A stretch of DNA of 64,000 bases from Myxococcus fulvus. GTDB taxonomy: Bacteria; Myxococcota; Myxococcia; Myxococcales; Myxococcaceae. The notes beneath the pieces were generated by a model. That model was given only the letters and a program-made list of their open reading frames with translations. It had not been told where the DNA came from and did no database searches. Location of the stretch: the NCBI RefSeq assembly GCF_900111765.1, contig NZ_FOIB01000010.1:355982-419981 (forward strand). The letters are read 5' to 3'. Below, piece by piece: positions 1 to 9,286 of the stretch. The position numbers and the translations under genes are program-made. How positions within the stretch are numbered: the first letter of the stretch is position 1; every line of letters starts with the position of its first letter.

Positions 1-126
1 GAAGGCCGCGCCTTTCGCGCCGCTGCCGGCGGACTATGTACTGCCGACGTTGGATGCCCACTTCCACGTCGAGTGGACCGCCTCTCCTTGAACACCCGGC
101 CGCGTCGCCTCGCTTCGGAGCCATCG

Positions 127-3100
127 ATGACCCACGGGTTGCCGCGCTTCGCGTTCCTGGTCGTCCTGTTCCTGCTGGCCGCCCCGCCCGTCGATGCGGC
201 CCGTGAGCCTCGCCGCGTCACGAGCGCGACCAGTGTCATCGGCGCCTGGAAGGAGTCCCAGCACCTCTACGTGAAGGGCGATGTCGGCGTCACCGACGCG
301 CAGCTCGAGGACCTCGAGGCGTGGCTCACCGAGGAGGCGCCGCGCTGGACCGTGGTGTTGATGTCGGACGCGGAAGGGGAGCGCTACGTCGACGCCGAGG
401 GGACGACCTTCCGCGACATCGACGCCGCGCTGCACGCCCTGGGCAAGGGCCTGTCGAACCGGACGGGCTTCGGCGCGCTGAAGAACCCCCGGACGAAGGC
501 GCCCGATGGCACCGTGCTGTTGATCTCCCTGGCGGAGCGCCGCTTGTCGTACTTCGCCTCGGAGACCAAGGACGAGCGCCGGCTGGGCGAGGACCGCTGG
601 GCGGGCTCGCTGGACTCCCGCGCCGTGGAGGCCATGCGCAATGGCGGCCGCCTCATCGACGCGGTGAAGAACACCGTCGACTCCATCGAGACCCAGCTGC
701 GCGCCGCCCTGGACAGGGAGGAGGTCGAGCGGACCCGTCGCATCGAGGCGCTGCGGACGAACCTCGTGGCGCTCCAGAAGGAGCTCCCCGGGCTCGAGGA
801 GCGACGCGCCTCGGTCTTCAGGTCGGCGATACCGCCGGGCTTGCCCGCGGCCGCCGTGGACCTCGATGGCGCGGGCAAGACGCTCCTCCAGGCGCTCGCC
901 CTGCTCACGCCGCCGGAGAAGGCGGACCTCGCCAAGGCGACGTCCCTGTATGACGGGCTGCGCGCGGACCTGGAGGGACTGCGCGCGGCGATGGAGTCCC
1001 GTCGGCTCGCGAGCGACCGATTGAAGGTCCTGGAGGCCGCGCTGGAGAGCCTGCCCGGGCACCGTTACGCCGGCTTCGCGAAGCCGCAGCTGGAGGCGCT
1101 GGACACGGCGGTGGAGAACGCCAACGCCGCGGTCCGCGACATGTCGCCGTCACATCGCGACGCGCTCGTCGCCGCCGAGTCCGCTCGCGTGAAGGTCGCC
1201 GAGGCCCTGACGTCCGCCGAGAAGGACGAGCGCCGGCTGCGGGAGATCGACGAGGTGCTCAAGGCCCTGGAGGCGCTGCCGACCGCGGAGGCGGTCCAGG
1301 ACGTGCTCTCGCGGGCGAGGGCGGCACAGCAGAAGGCTCGGGAGACGTTCGAGTCCCGCTCGCAGCTGCATCGCTTCGCGATGGACGAGAGCGAAGAGGC
1401 GCTCCGGCGTGCTGAGCGGGAGACGCAGAAGGCACAGAAGGCCCGAAGGATGCGAGACACGGGGGCCACGGCGGGCGGCGCGGGGCTGCTGCTCGCGGGC
1501 GTGCTGGCGCGCCGTCGTCGCAACGCGAGCCGACGCACGGCCATCGAGCAGCACGAGCGCTTCCGCACCGTCGTCGACGAGAAGACCCAGGCGCTGTTCG
1601 ACCTGCTGGAGCGCACGCACCTGGTGGCGGGCAAGTCCCGCGACGACATCGCGCGGCGCTTCGAGGGCCTCACGCGCGAGCGGGGACAGCAGCTCGCGTC
1701 CAACGTGGACGAGCTCTTCCTTCTCGTGACGGCCGCCGCGCGGGTGCTGCACCGGGCCGAGGACCTGCTCGCGGGCTCGGGCCCGTTGAACGGGCTGGGC
1801 GCGCACCTGGGCACCTCGCGCTACGAGAAGGTCACCGAGCTGCTGCGCGACGCGCCCATCGTCTTCCACCCGGATGAGGGAGTGGAAGGAGTCCTGCGTG
1901 GGCCGCGCTCGCACGCCCAGCGGCTCATCGGAGACGTGAAGAGCTATCAGCCTTTCTCGCTCTCGTTCCTGGACCTGCTGGAGGCGTTCAACTCCCACGC
2001 CGAGCGGGGGCTGACGCTCGTGGACGCCCTGGAGAGTGTTCCCCAGGTCGCGCTGGACGCGGTGAACGCGCTGGAGACGTTCTGCGCCCGGCTGCGCTCG
2101 CTGACGCCCGGGGTGGAGGTGCTCCGGGTGAAGCAGGTGGTCGCGCTCGTGGTGCCGTCGCTGGAGTCGCTCGTCGCGGCCGCGCGCCCGTTGCTGGCCA
2201 AGGACCCGATGGCCGCGGTGGAGGGACCGCTGACGGAGGGTGGGCGGCGCCTGGAGGACGCCGAGGCGCTCGTGGCGGTGATGGAGTCGGCCGTGGGGCA
2301 GGTGGCTCCCGCGGTGGAGCGCGCGGGTGCGGCGCTGGTGAAGGCGGGCCTGTCGCGCCGGTGGCTGGAGGACGCGCTGGCGGCTCGGGGCGAGGCGACG
2401 GAGAAGGTGGCGAAGGCGTTGCTCGAGGCCCCCGTGGGGGACTCGGTCGCGACCCTGGCGCAGTCCTTCACGGCCCTGGCCGGCCAGGCGGCGGAGACCT
2501 CCGACCTGGTGAAGCTCGCGGCGCGCGCGCAGGACGAGCTCGGCCGCGCGCAGAAGGAGACGGCGTCGGCGCGCGAGGCGCTGGGGCATGAGCTGGACAA
2601 GCCCGCGTCCGCGCTGTTGAACGAGCCGGAGTCGAACCCGACGGACCGGCACTCGGTCGGCGCGAACATGCTGGCCACGGGGCGCGAGGCGCTCGCCGAG
2701 GGCCGGCTGGAGACGGCGCGCGAGGCGCTGGACGCCGTGCTCGCCCGCGTGGACGAGGTGCGCGTCATCATCGCGAGCAGTCGCGAGGCCCGGAAGACCT
2801 TTGCCTCCCGGCGGGACGCCTGTCGCGAAGAGGCTCGGCGACTGGAGACGCGGGTGGCGGATGGCACCGTGCTGCTCGAGTCGCTGCTGAAGCGCTACCG
2901 TCCCACCGCGCTGCGCCTGCGCCCCGAGGACCCCGTGCACCCCGAGGCCAACGGCACCGTCCAGGACAACCTGACCGAGGTCGGTCGGCACCGCCTCGAC
3001 GCCGCGAGCAAGCTCAAGGCCGCGGAGCTGGCCTTCGCCGAGGCGCGGCTGCTCGCCTCCGCGGACCTGCTGGGCCAGGTGGAGCGGCTCCATGCGCTCA

Positions 3101-4056
3101 TGCACGCCCGCCTGATGGAGGTCGAGGAGAAGGCCCGGCGGCTCCAGGCCGCGGAGGAGCACAACGCGGGCGTCCTCCTGGCCGCCCGGGGCCTGCTCGC
3201 GGCCTGCACCGCCGACGTCTCCGATGCCCGGGTGATGCGCTCCACCGTGAAGGCTCGGGACGCGGCCCAGGGGCTGCTCCAGGCGGCCGTGCAGACCACG
3301 GAGTCGCGGCCCGCGGACCCGTTCGCCGCCGGTGAGAAGCTCGCCGCCGCGTGTCTGTCATTGGAGCAGGTGCGCCAGTCCGTCGCCCGGGACAGGGCCC
3401 TGCACGCGCAGGCCCAGGACGGGCTCGCGTCCGCGGAGCGGGCCGTGTCCGCGGCGGACGTGTGGATTCGCCAGGCCGCCAATGACGGCATCGCCGACAG
3501 CCGGGCGACGGTGGTGGCGGTCAACGCCCTGTTGTCCCTGGGCAAGGACCTTTCCAAGGCCCAGGCGGAGTTCGGCAAGCCCCACGGTGACTGGGCGTCG
3601 GTCGACACGCTGGCCGGCCGCATCGCCTCCGACGCCGCCCGCAGGACCGCGGACCTGCGGGGAGAGCTGCGCTCCGCCGAGCAGGCCGCCAACGCCATCC
3701 ATGGCGCCGCCGAGCTGGTTCGCGAGGCGGGCTCGTGGCGGGGGAGGCCCGGAGGCTCCTACCTCGACGAGGCCCGGCGCTCGCTCGACCGGGGCCTGTA
3801 CGTCGAGGCCGAGCAGGCCGCGGGCAAGGCCTCCCGCGCCGCGTCCGACGCCATCGTGGAGGCGGAGGAGGAGCGCCGCCGCGAGGAGGCGCGCTCCCGC
3901 GAATCGTCGTGGTCCTCGTCCTCCTCGTCCTCGTCCTCGTCGTGGTCCTCGTCCTCGTCGTCCTCCTCGTCGAGCAGCGACTCCGGATTCTCCAGCTCTT
4001 CCTACGGAGGCGGCTCTTCGGGGAGCGGCTCGGGTTTCGGCAGCTCCAGTTGGTAA
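127..4056 (+). CDS. Large TPM-like membrane protein with coiled coils and Ser-rich tail
   Basis: About 1309 residues. The ATG at 127 was chosen over a GTG at 73 because GGAG lies 6 nt upstream and the resulting N-terminus is a clean signal peptide ending near PVDA. Residues about 30-190 resemble a TPM (TLP18.3/Psb32/MOLO-1) extracellular domain, including a segment reading LLISLAERRLSY. A glycine/leucine-rich membrane segment (about 448-463) is followed by an RRRR stop-transfer, so the N-terminal part is probably periplasmic and the rest cytoplasmic. The remainder is mostly long Ala/Glu/Arg/Leu-rich helices, probably coiled coil. The last 50 residues are almost only Ser, with Trp, Gly and Phe, and end SSSW, like the low-complexity tails of YgcG-type TPM proteins. 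The size is far above the usual TPM protein. The role is unknown; a structural envelope function is a guess. Confidence 0.75.
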   Translation: MTHGLPRFAFLVVLFLLAAPPVDAAREPRRVTSATSVIGAWKESQHLYVKGDVGVTDAQLEDLEAWLTEEAPRWTVVLMSDAEGERYVDAEGTTFRDIDAALHALGKGLSNRTGFGALKNPRTKAPDGTVLLISLAERRLSYFASETKDERRLGEDRWAGSLDSRAVEAMRNGGRLIDAVKNTVDSIETQLRAALDREEVERTRRIEALRTNLVALQKELPGLEERRASVFRSAIPPGLPAAAVDLDGAGKTLLQALALLTPPEKADLAKATSLYDGLRADLEGLRAAMESRRLASDRLKVLEAALESLPGHRYAGFAKPQLEALDTAVENANAAVRDMSPSHRDALVAAESARVKVAEALTSAEKDERRLREIDEVLKALEALPTAEAVQDVLSRARAAQQKARETFESRSQLHRFAMDESEEALRRAERETQKAQKARRMRDTGATAGGAGLLLAGVLARRRRNASRRTAIEQHERFRTVVDEKTQALFDLLERTHLVAGKSRDDIARRFEGLTRERGQQLASNVDELFLLVTAAARVLHRAEDLLAGSGPLNGLGAHLGTSRYEKVTELLRDAPIVFHPDEGVEGVLRGPRSHAQRLIGDVKSYQPFSLSFLDLLEAFNSHAERGLTLVDALESVPQVALDAVNALETFCARLRSLTPGVEVLRVKQVVALVVPSLESLVAAARPLLAKDPMAAVEGPLTEGGRRLEDAEALVAVMESAVGQVAPAVERAGAALVKAGLSRRWLEDALAARGEATEKVAKALLEAPVGDSVATLAQSFTALAGQAAETSDLVKLAARAQDELGRAQKETASAREALGHELDKPASALLNEPESNPTDRHSVGANMLATGREALAEGRLETAREALDAVLARVDEVRVIIASSREARKTFASRRDACREEARRLETRVADGTVLLESLLKRYRPTALRLRPEDPVHPEANGTVQDNLTEVGRHRLDAASKLKAAELAFAEARLLASADLLGQVERLHALMHARLMEVEEKARRLQAAEEHNAGVLLAARGLLAACTADVSDARVMRSTVKARDAAQGLLQAAVQTTESRPADPFAAGEKLAAACLSLEQVRQSVARDRALHAQAQDGLASAERAVSAADVWIRQAANDGIADSRATVVAVNALLSLGKDLSKAQAEFGKPHGDWASVDTLAGRIASDAARRTADLRGELRSAEQAANAIHGAAELVREAGSWRGRPGGSYLDEARRSLDRGLYVEAEQAAGKASRAASDAIVEAEEERRREEARSRESSWSSSSSSSSSSWSSSSSSSSSSSDSGFSSSSYGGGSSGSGSGFGSSSW

Positions 4057-4078
4057 TCCCGGGCTATGGTGCGCGCCC

Positions 4079-4804
4079 ATGGCAACTCCTCATATCTCCG
4101 CCGCACCCGGCGACTTCGCCGACGTGGTGCTGATGCCCGGTGACCCCCTCCGGGCTCGTTACATCTCCGAGCGCTTCCTGGAGGACGCCCGGGGCGTCAC
4201 CTCCGTGCGCAACATGTTCGGCTTCACCGGCACCTATCAGGGCCGTCGCCTGTCGGTGATGGGGCACGGCATGGGGGTGCCCTCCATCTCCATCTACGCC
4301 ACGGAGCTCATCAAGGTGTACGGCGCCCGCACGCTCATCCGCGTGGGCAGCTGCGGCGCGCTGCGTCCGGACGTGAAGCTGCGCGACGTCATCGTGGCCA
4401 CCGGCGCGGGCACCGACTCCAAGGTGAACCGGATGCGGCTGTTGGACCATGACTTCGCGGCCGTGGCCGACTTCGAGCTCGCTCGCTGGGCCGTGGAAGC
4501 GGCCGAGCGGCGCAACAAGGCCGTGCGCGCGGGCTCCGTCTTCACGTCTGACTTGTTCTACCACCCGCAGGAGCAGCTCAACGCCGCGCTGGTGCGCATG
4601 GGTGTGCTCGCCATCGAGATGGAGGTCGCGGGCCTGTACGGCGTGGCGGCCGAGTTCGGCGCGCGCGCGCTGGCCCTGCTGACGGTGTCCGACCACCTGC
4701 AGACCGGGGAGCACCTGTCACCCCAGGACCGGCAGACGACGTTCGACGAGATGATCGAACTGGCGCTCGACGTCGCCATCAAGGTGCCGCAGCCGACGCC
4801 CTGA
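4079..4804 (+). CDS. deoD: Purine nucleoside phosphorylase, DeoD type
   Basis: 241 residues, close to the 239 of the E. coli enzyme, covering the whole family length. It splits purine (deoxy)nucleosides with phosphate into base and (deoxy)ribose 1-phosphate in the cytosol for purine salvage. Visible landmarks are VLMPGDPLRA (phosphate-binding loop near the N-terminus), MGHGMGVPSISIY, RVGSCGAL, AIEMEVAGLY (base/ribose-binding Glu pair) and LLTVSDHL, which carries the catalytic Asp of the hexameric DeoD type. The ATG at 4079 is 22 nt after the previous stop, so the two genes may be co-transcribed, although no functional link is evident. Confidence 0.95.
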   Translation: MATPHISAAPGDFADVVLMPGDPLRARYISERFLEDARGVTSVRNMFGFTGTYQGRRLSVMGHGMGVPSISIYATELIKVYGARTLIRVGSCGALRPDVKLRDVIVATGAGTDSKVNRMRLLDHDFAAVADFELARWAVEAAERRNKAVRAGSVFTSDLFYHPQEQLNAALVRMGVLAIEMEVAGLYGVAAEFGARALALLTVSDHLQTGEHLSPQDRQTTFDEMIELALDVAIKVPQPTP

Positions 4805-4930
4805 CGCCCCCCTTCCTGCTCGGGAAGTGTGGTTGGGGCCACTCCAGGTGGCCCCCTGGGTCAGGAGGGCGCCAAAAAATCCGGGGAGGGGCTTTGTGCT
4901 CGAACGAATCTCGGGCCATCCTTCGCCCCG

Positions 4931-6631
4931 GTGCGTTACCCCCTTTGGCTCCTTCTGGTCTGCGCCGGCTGTGCCGGGCGCGTGGTTCCCCACTCTGGCG
5001 GCGAGTCCGCCCTGGCCTCCGTGCGTTCAGAAGGACTGACGCAGGGGAGTCAGGAGGCGCCGCCGGCGGCCGTGCCGTCGCCGCTCGCCGTCGAGACAGC
5101 CGCCGTGCCGGTCGCCACCGAGGCTCCGGCCGAGGGCTGCGTGCTGGCCGAGGAGGACCTGGAGGGCGAGGACGAGACGGCGGAGGCCGGCGAGGGGGAG
5201 GGCGACGACGGCGAGGGTGAGACGCCGGTGGTGGGCGGCGAGGTGCCCACGGGGCCGCTGTACACGGCAGACCTGTCCGACGAGGAGCTGGCGCGGCGCT
5301 GGAAGGACGACATCGCGTCGCTGGGCTCCATGGCGGTGGGCTTCGCGCACTCCGGCCGGCTGGTGAACTCGGTGCAGTTCCCGAAGGGGGAGGGCGCCGA
5401 CTGGCTCGTGGTGCAGCCCGAGATTGCCTGGGGCACGCAGGAGAGCATCGACTACCTCATCGCCGCGATTCGGGAGGTGCGCTCGCGCTTCCCGGAGGCG
5501 CCGCCCATCCGCGTCAACGGCATCAGCAACAAGGAGGGTGGCTACAAGCGCCCCCACAAGAGCCACCAGAATGGCCGCGACGTGGACGTCGGCTTCTACT
5601 ACCCGACGGTGGACCCCATCCGTGAGCGCGAGCGCGAGAAGTACATCAACGTGCCGCTCAACTGGGCGTTCATCCGCGCGGTGGTGACGAAGACGGACAT
5701 CCAGCTCATCCTCGTGGACAAGCGCGTGCAGAAGGTCCTGTACGACTACGCGCTGTCGGCGGGCGAGGACAAGGCGTGGCTGGATTCGCTGTTCCACCCG
5801 GCGGGCATCATCCGGCACGCGCGTCGGCACCGGGACCATTTCCATCTGCGCTTCCACAACCCGAAGGCGCAGGAGCTGGGGCGCCGGGTGCAGCCGTTGC
5901 TGTCGCTCCAGCCCGAGCACAACGTGACGACGCACCGCATCCGCTCGGGTGACACGTTGGGTGGCATCGCGCTTCGCTACAACTCGTCGGTGGCGCTGAT
6001 TCGCAAGGCGAACCGGATGAAGAACAACTTCCTGCGCGCCGGTCAGCGCCTGGCGGTGCCGCTGCGGGGGCCGTGCACGCACTGCCCCGTGCCGCCGCCC
6101 TTCGTGTTGCCGCCGCGCATGCTGCCGCCCGAGCCGAAGGCCCCGTTGGTCGCGTCGGTGGGCGCGGTGGTGGCGACGGAGGCGAAGGCCGTGACGGATT
6201 GCGCCAGGCCCACCCCGTCTCCGGCACCGGGCACGCAGGTGGCGAAGTCCTCCGAGTTCGAGAAGCCCGCCGCCACGGTGGGCGCCGAGACCGTGAGCGC
6301 GGCCGCCGCGGTGCAGGCGGGTGCCGCGTCCGTGAACAGCGCCGCCGCCGTGCAAGCGGGGGCTGCGTCCGTGAACAGCCCCGCGGTGCAGGTGGCGGGC
6401 ACGCCGGTGAGCGCCGCGGTGCAGGCGGGTGCCGAGTCCGTGAACAGTGCCGCCGCCGCGCAGGCGGGTGTCGCGCCGATGAACGCGGTGTCCGCCTCCG
6501 AGGTCTCGGTCGAGCCGGCTCGGGCCGTGGTGGCTCCGGCGGGCGCGGCCGCTCCGCGGCCGACGGTGGCGCCGGCGTCCGCGCGTGAGCCGTCCGAAGG
6601 CGCGTCCGTGGGAATCACGCACGGACGCTGA
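4931..6631 (+). CDS. Lipoprotein murein endopeptidase (M74/MepA-like) with LysM domain
   Basis: About 566 residues from a GTG at 4931, chosen because it gives a lipoprotein signal (LLLVCAGCAG). The longer frame opening at 4829 adds residues unlike any signal peptide. An acidic Glu/Asp/Gly linker is followed by a penicillin-insensitive murein endopeptidase region. This has SHQNGRDVD near residue 215 and DHFHLRF near 301, matching the zinc-binding His/Asp/His set of family M74, which cuts peptidoglycan cross-bridges. A LysM peptidoglycan-binding module (about 332-378, HRIRSGDTLGGIALRY) follows. The C-terminal third is low-complexity Ala/Val with a repeated AAVQAGAxSVNS unit (about 453-520). It probably sits in the outer membrane facing the wall. 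No clear Shine-Dalgarno was found for the chosen start. Confidence 0.85.
   Translation: MRYPLWLLLVCAGCAGRVVPHSGGESALASVRSEGLTQGSQEAPPAAVPSPLAVETAAVPVATEAPAEGCVLAEEDLEGEDETAEAGEGEGDDGEGETPVVGGEVPTGPLYTADLSDEELARRWKDDIASLGSMAVGFAHSGRLVNSVQFPKGEGADWLVVQPEIAWGTQESIDYLIAAIREVRSRFPEAPPIRVNGISNKEGGYKRPHKSHQNGRDVDVGFYYPTVDPIREREREKYINVPLNWAFIRAVVTKTDIQLILVDKRVQKVLYDYALSAGEDKAWLDSLFHPAGIIRHARRHRDHFHLRFHNPKAQELGRRVQPLLSLQPEHNVTTHRIRSGDTLGGIALRYNSSVALIRKANRMKNNFLRAGQRLAVPLRGPCTHCPVPPPFVLPPRMLPPEPKAPLVASVGAVVATEAKAVTDCARPTPSPAPGTQVAKSSEFEKPAATVGAETVSAAAAVQAGAASVNSAAAVQAGAASVNSPAVQVAGTPVSAAVQAGAESVNSAAAAQAGVAPMNAVSASEVSVEPARAVVAPAGAAAPRPTVAPASAREPSEGASVGITHGR
6301..6480 (+). repeat. In-gene repeats encoding AAVQAGAxSVNS units
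   Basis: Four or so imperfect copies of a short GC-rich unit lie inside the 3' end of the endopeptidase/LysM gene. Each encodes Ala-Val-Gln-Ala-Gly followed by a Ser-Val-Asn-Ser element, with one copy changed to AGTPVSAAVQAGAESVNS. They lie outside the catalytic and LysM domains and probably form a flexible wall-spanning or surface tail. Copy number is likely to vary between strains; boundaries are approximate. Confidence 0.6.
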
Positions 6632-6722
6632 GCCGGTGGTTCGATGTGCCTCGACGAGGGGCCGCTGCCGTGGCCCCACGTGAGCCCTGTTCGAAGTACC
6701 AGCTCGCGGTCGGCGGGCGTCC

Positions 6723-8537
6723 CTAGAACGGAATCCGCAGCCCCACGTCCGCGGCGGGGATGAACTTCCACTGGGTCCTATCATCCAGCCGGACGACCAC
6801 CACCGGCAGGCGCCCGCCCACCGTCACCGCCATCTGCGGCACCACGTACAGCGCGAACGACGCCACGGGCGCGGCCGAGGGGCCCATCGTCCAGCCCGAG
6901 TCTCCGTCCCCCGTCTGCACGACGAACTGCAACCCCGCCTCGACGCCCAGCGCCAGCTCCGTGTAGCGGTAGCGCTTCTTGAGCGCGTAGCCCACCGTCA
7001 GGCCCGTGGTGAACTCACGGTTCTCCTCGTGCGGCCCCTGGCCCACCTCCAGCGCGAACGTCATCCCCTGGAGCGCCTTGGACAGCTCCGCGCGGAACGC
7101 CAGCAGCGCGCCCGAGGGGTCCACCACCGTGTGGCGCATCCCCGCCGTCAACGTCAGCTCCCGGTCCCCGGGCGTCGCGGGCACATACGGCGAAATCTCC
7201 AGCGGCGGAGACGCGCGGGCCGAATCAAGCGTGCGCCCCTCGGTGACCGGCTCGGGAGAGCGGGCCACGAGGGGCTCGGGGGTCTTCTGGTTCTCGGCCA
7301 GCGCGGTGGCGGCGACACGTTGCTCCACCGAGGCCCAGGGTCTCGGCTCCTGGGACCCGTCCGGCTCCGGAGGGGGTGCCTCCTCGGGTGGAGCCTGCGT
7401 CTCCTCCGGTGTCGGCTCCAGCCACTGCCACTCCTCCGGTGACGCGATGACCACCTTCCGGGAGATGGGCACCGGATTGCCCCCCTTGAGGCCGGCGATG
7501 GTGGGCGATGGCGGCGCCAGCTTCAGGTCGTCCCAGCGCACCTTGCTGACCTGCCCGGCCGCGGCGTTCACCGCGCCCACGTGCTGCCGTCCCGCGCGCC
7601 ACGCTCGCAGCTCGTACTCGCCCGGAGGCACGGCGAGCCGAGGCACCGCGCCCGGCCCCAGCTCCGCGAGCACCTGGCCTCGCCCCGGCTTCAACAGCAG
7701 CGCGCGCTCGAAGTCCGACGGCAGCTCCAGCGCCGTGCCCGGGCTCGGAAGCTGCGTGAGCACCAGCTCCCCCTTGCCCGTCAGCCGGTAGTCGTACGCC
7801 GGATGCTGCGCGCCCGTCAGCACGTCCGCGGTGGACGAGACGGTGTGCGCATACGCGTATTGATACGCCTCCGCCAACGTCACCAGCCCGTCCCCGGAGG
7901 AGTCCGCCGCGCCGCGCAGCCCCGACACCAGATGGTGCGTGAAGAGCGAGCCGCCCACCTCCCGCGACTCCAACGCCAGCTCATCCTCCGCGCTCGACGT
8001 CAGCAGCGCGTGCCCGGTGCTGTGCACCTCATCCGTCAGCCGCAGCTCGAACGAGGGACCCGGGCGGCCACCCTTGAAGCGCAGCAGGGCGCCGCTGCGG
8101 CAGCTGTCGACGATGGCCAGCCGCACATCCGCGCGCGTCGCGTCCAGCCAGCGCCGCAGCTCCGAATACAGCAGCCGCTCCGTGCCCAGCTCCAGCGCCA
8201 CGCCGTCCGAGTGCCCGGAGAAATAGAACAACAGCACCACGCGCGTGTCCGCCTGTTTGCGCAGGGCCTCCACCTTGCGAGCCGCCTCGTCCAGCGCGTA
8301 CCGCACCGGCGCCAGCCCCTGACCCTTCAGGATGATGAGGTCCGAGGGCGCCACGTCCCCCAGCTCCGACAGCACGCCCGCGAGCTTCGTGGCGTCGGCC
8401 TCCGCGTAGCGCAGGGGCGGGCGCTCACCGCTGCCCACGTTGTGGCCCACCAACACGGCGATGCGTCGGGTCCCCGCCTCGACGGGCAGGGACGCGCACA
8501 GCACCGCGGCGACGACGAGGCAGCGCAGAGAGGTCAT
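6723..8537 (-). CDS. Caspase-family protease with C-terminal barrel-like domain
   Basis: About 604 residues with a signal peptide (LVVAAVLCASLPVEAG). The N-terminal half is a caspase/metacaspase fold (peptidase C14): RRIAVLVGHN first strand, catalytic His in FYFSGHSDG (near 104) and catalytic Cys in VDSCRSG (near 142). After the protease and an extended domain comes a Pro/Glu-rich linker (about 375-405). The final 150 residues have alternating strands and end in LRIPF, a terminal Phe typical of outer-membrane barrels. It is the last gene of a sigma/anti-sigma operon, and its ATG overlaps the upstream stop as TGATG. A GTG at 8540 is an alternative start. The combination suggests an exported protease under control of its own ECF sigma factor. 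Substrate and exact location are unknown, and the barrel reading is inference. Confidence 0.82.
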   Translation of the reverse strand: MTSLRCLVVAAVLCASLPVEAGTRRIAVLVGHNVGSGERPPLRYAEADATKLAGVLSELGDVAPSDLIILKGQGLAPVRYALDEAARKVEALRKQADTRVVLLFYFSGHSDGVALELGTERLLYSELRRWLDATRADVRLAIVDSCRSGALLRFKGGRPGPSFELRLTDEVHSTGHALLTSSAEDELALESREVGGSLFTHHLVSGLRGAADSSGDGLVTLAEAYQYAYAHTVSSTADVLTGAQHPAYDYRLTGKGELVLTQLPSPGTALELPSDFERALLLKPGRGQVLAELGPGAVPRLAVPPGEYELRAWRAGRQHVGAVNAAAGQVSKVRWDDLKLAPPSPTIAGLKGGNPVPISRKVVIASPEEWQWLEPTPEETQAPPEEAPPPEPDGSQEPRPWASVEQRVAATALAENQKTPEPLVARSPEPVTEGRTLDSARASPPLEISPYVPATPGDRELTLTAGMRHTVVDPSGALLAFRAELSKALQGMTFALEVGQGPHEENREFTTGLTVGYALKKRYRYTELALGVEAGLQFVVQTGDGDSGWTMGPSAAPVASFALYVVPQMAVTVGGRLPVVVVRLDDRTQWKFIPAADVGLRIPF

Positions 8538-9286
8538 CACGGCTGGGTCTTCTCGAAGAGGAAGGTGGCTTGTGCTCCCGCGGCGACCGGCAACCGCCTG
8601 CGGTCCCGGATGACTTCCGCTCCTCCGGTGGAGAGCTCGCGCAGCGCTGGCGCCACCGACTCGAAAGACAAGGGCTGGCGGGAGAACAGCGCGAACAGTC
8701 GCTCGGGTCCCGGGGCGTTGTCGAGCACCACGCTCCCCGGAATCTCCACCGGCAGCCCGCGCGACGGCAGCTGCACGCTCTCATGTCCGCCGAAGGGGTA
8801 GTAGGTGTTCACCTGTCCGGCGCCATCCACCGACACCACCAGCACGTAGGGCAGGCCCAGCCCCTCCACGACGAAGCGCACCTGGTCCCCCGGGGCCAGG
8901 GCCTCGCCTTCCTCCACCTTCCACGTCCGCTCGCCCCGGTGCGCGAAGAGCTGGAGCATCGCGCCGCCCTTCACCGCGAGCTCGGGCTCCTGGGGCGCGG
9001 GCACCGCGACCAGCGCGAACAGCAGCACCACCGCCGAGGCCAGCGCGAGCGCGGGGGCCCACCAGCGCCAGTCGCTCCAGGACACCCCGCGCGGGGAGGG
9101 GAGCTGGGCGCGGGGGATCACGTGGGCGGTGAAGTGCCGGCGGTGGGAGGCGAGCTCCTCGGAGCGGGCGCGGCAGGCAAGACAGGTGTCCAGGTGGGCC
9201 TGGGTGGTGGCGCGCTCCGGGGGGGGGAGCGCGCCCATCGCGAGGGCCTCCAGCTTGAGGCTGGAGACGTGAGGGGGGGCGTTCAT
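8537..9286 (-). CDS. Anti-sigma factor-like membrane protein with DUF4384-like domain
   Basis: 249 residues starting at an ATG that overlaps the sigma-factor stop by 4 nt. The first 60 residues carry a zinc-finger anti-sigma signature, with HLDTCLACRARSEEL giving His-x3-Cys-x2-Cys. One transmembrane helix follows (WWAPALALASAVVLLFALVAV, near 95-115). The rest is a beta-rich exported domain resembling DUF4384 (VRFVVEGLGLPYVLVVSVDG, then TYYPFGGHE), a domain often found beside caspase-like proteins. The expected role is to hold the adjacent ECF sigma factor at the inner membrane until an envelope signal is sensed. The family assignment rests on pattern only, but the position between sigma factor and protease supports it. 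Confidence 0.82.
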   Translation of the reverse strand: MNAPPHVSSLKLEALAMGALPPPERATTQAHLDTCLACRARSEELASHRRHFTAHVIPRAQLPSPRGVSWSDWRWWAPALALASAVVLLFALVAVPAPQEPELAVKGGAMLQLFAHRGERTWKVEEGEALAPGDQVRFVVEGLGLPYVLVVSVDGAGQVNTYYPFGGHESVQLPSRGLPVEIPGSVVLDNAPGPERLFALFSRQPLSFESVAPALRELSTGGAEVIRDRRRLPVAAGAQATFLFEKTQP

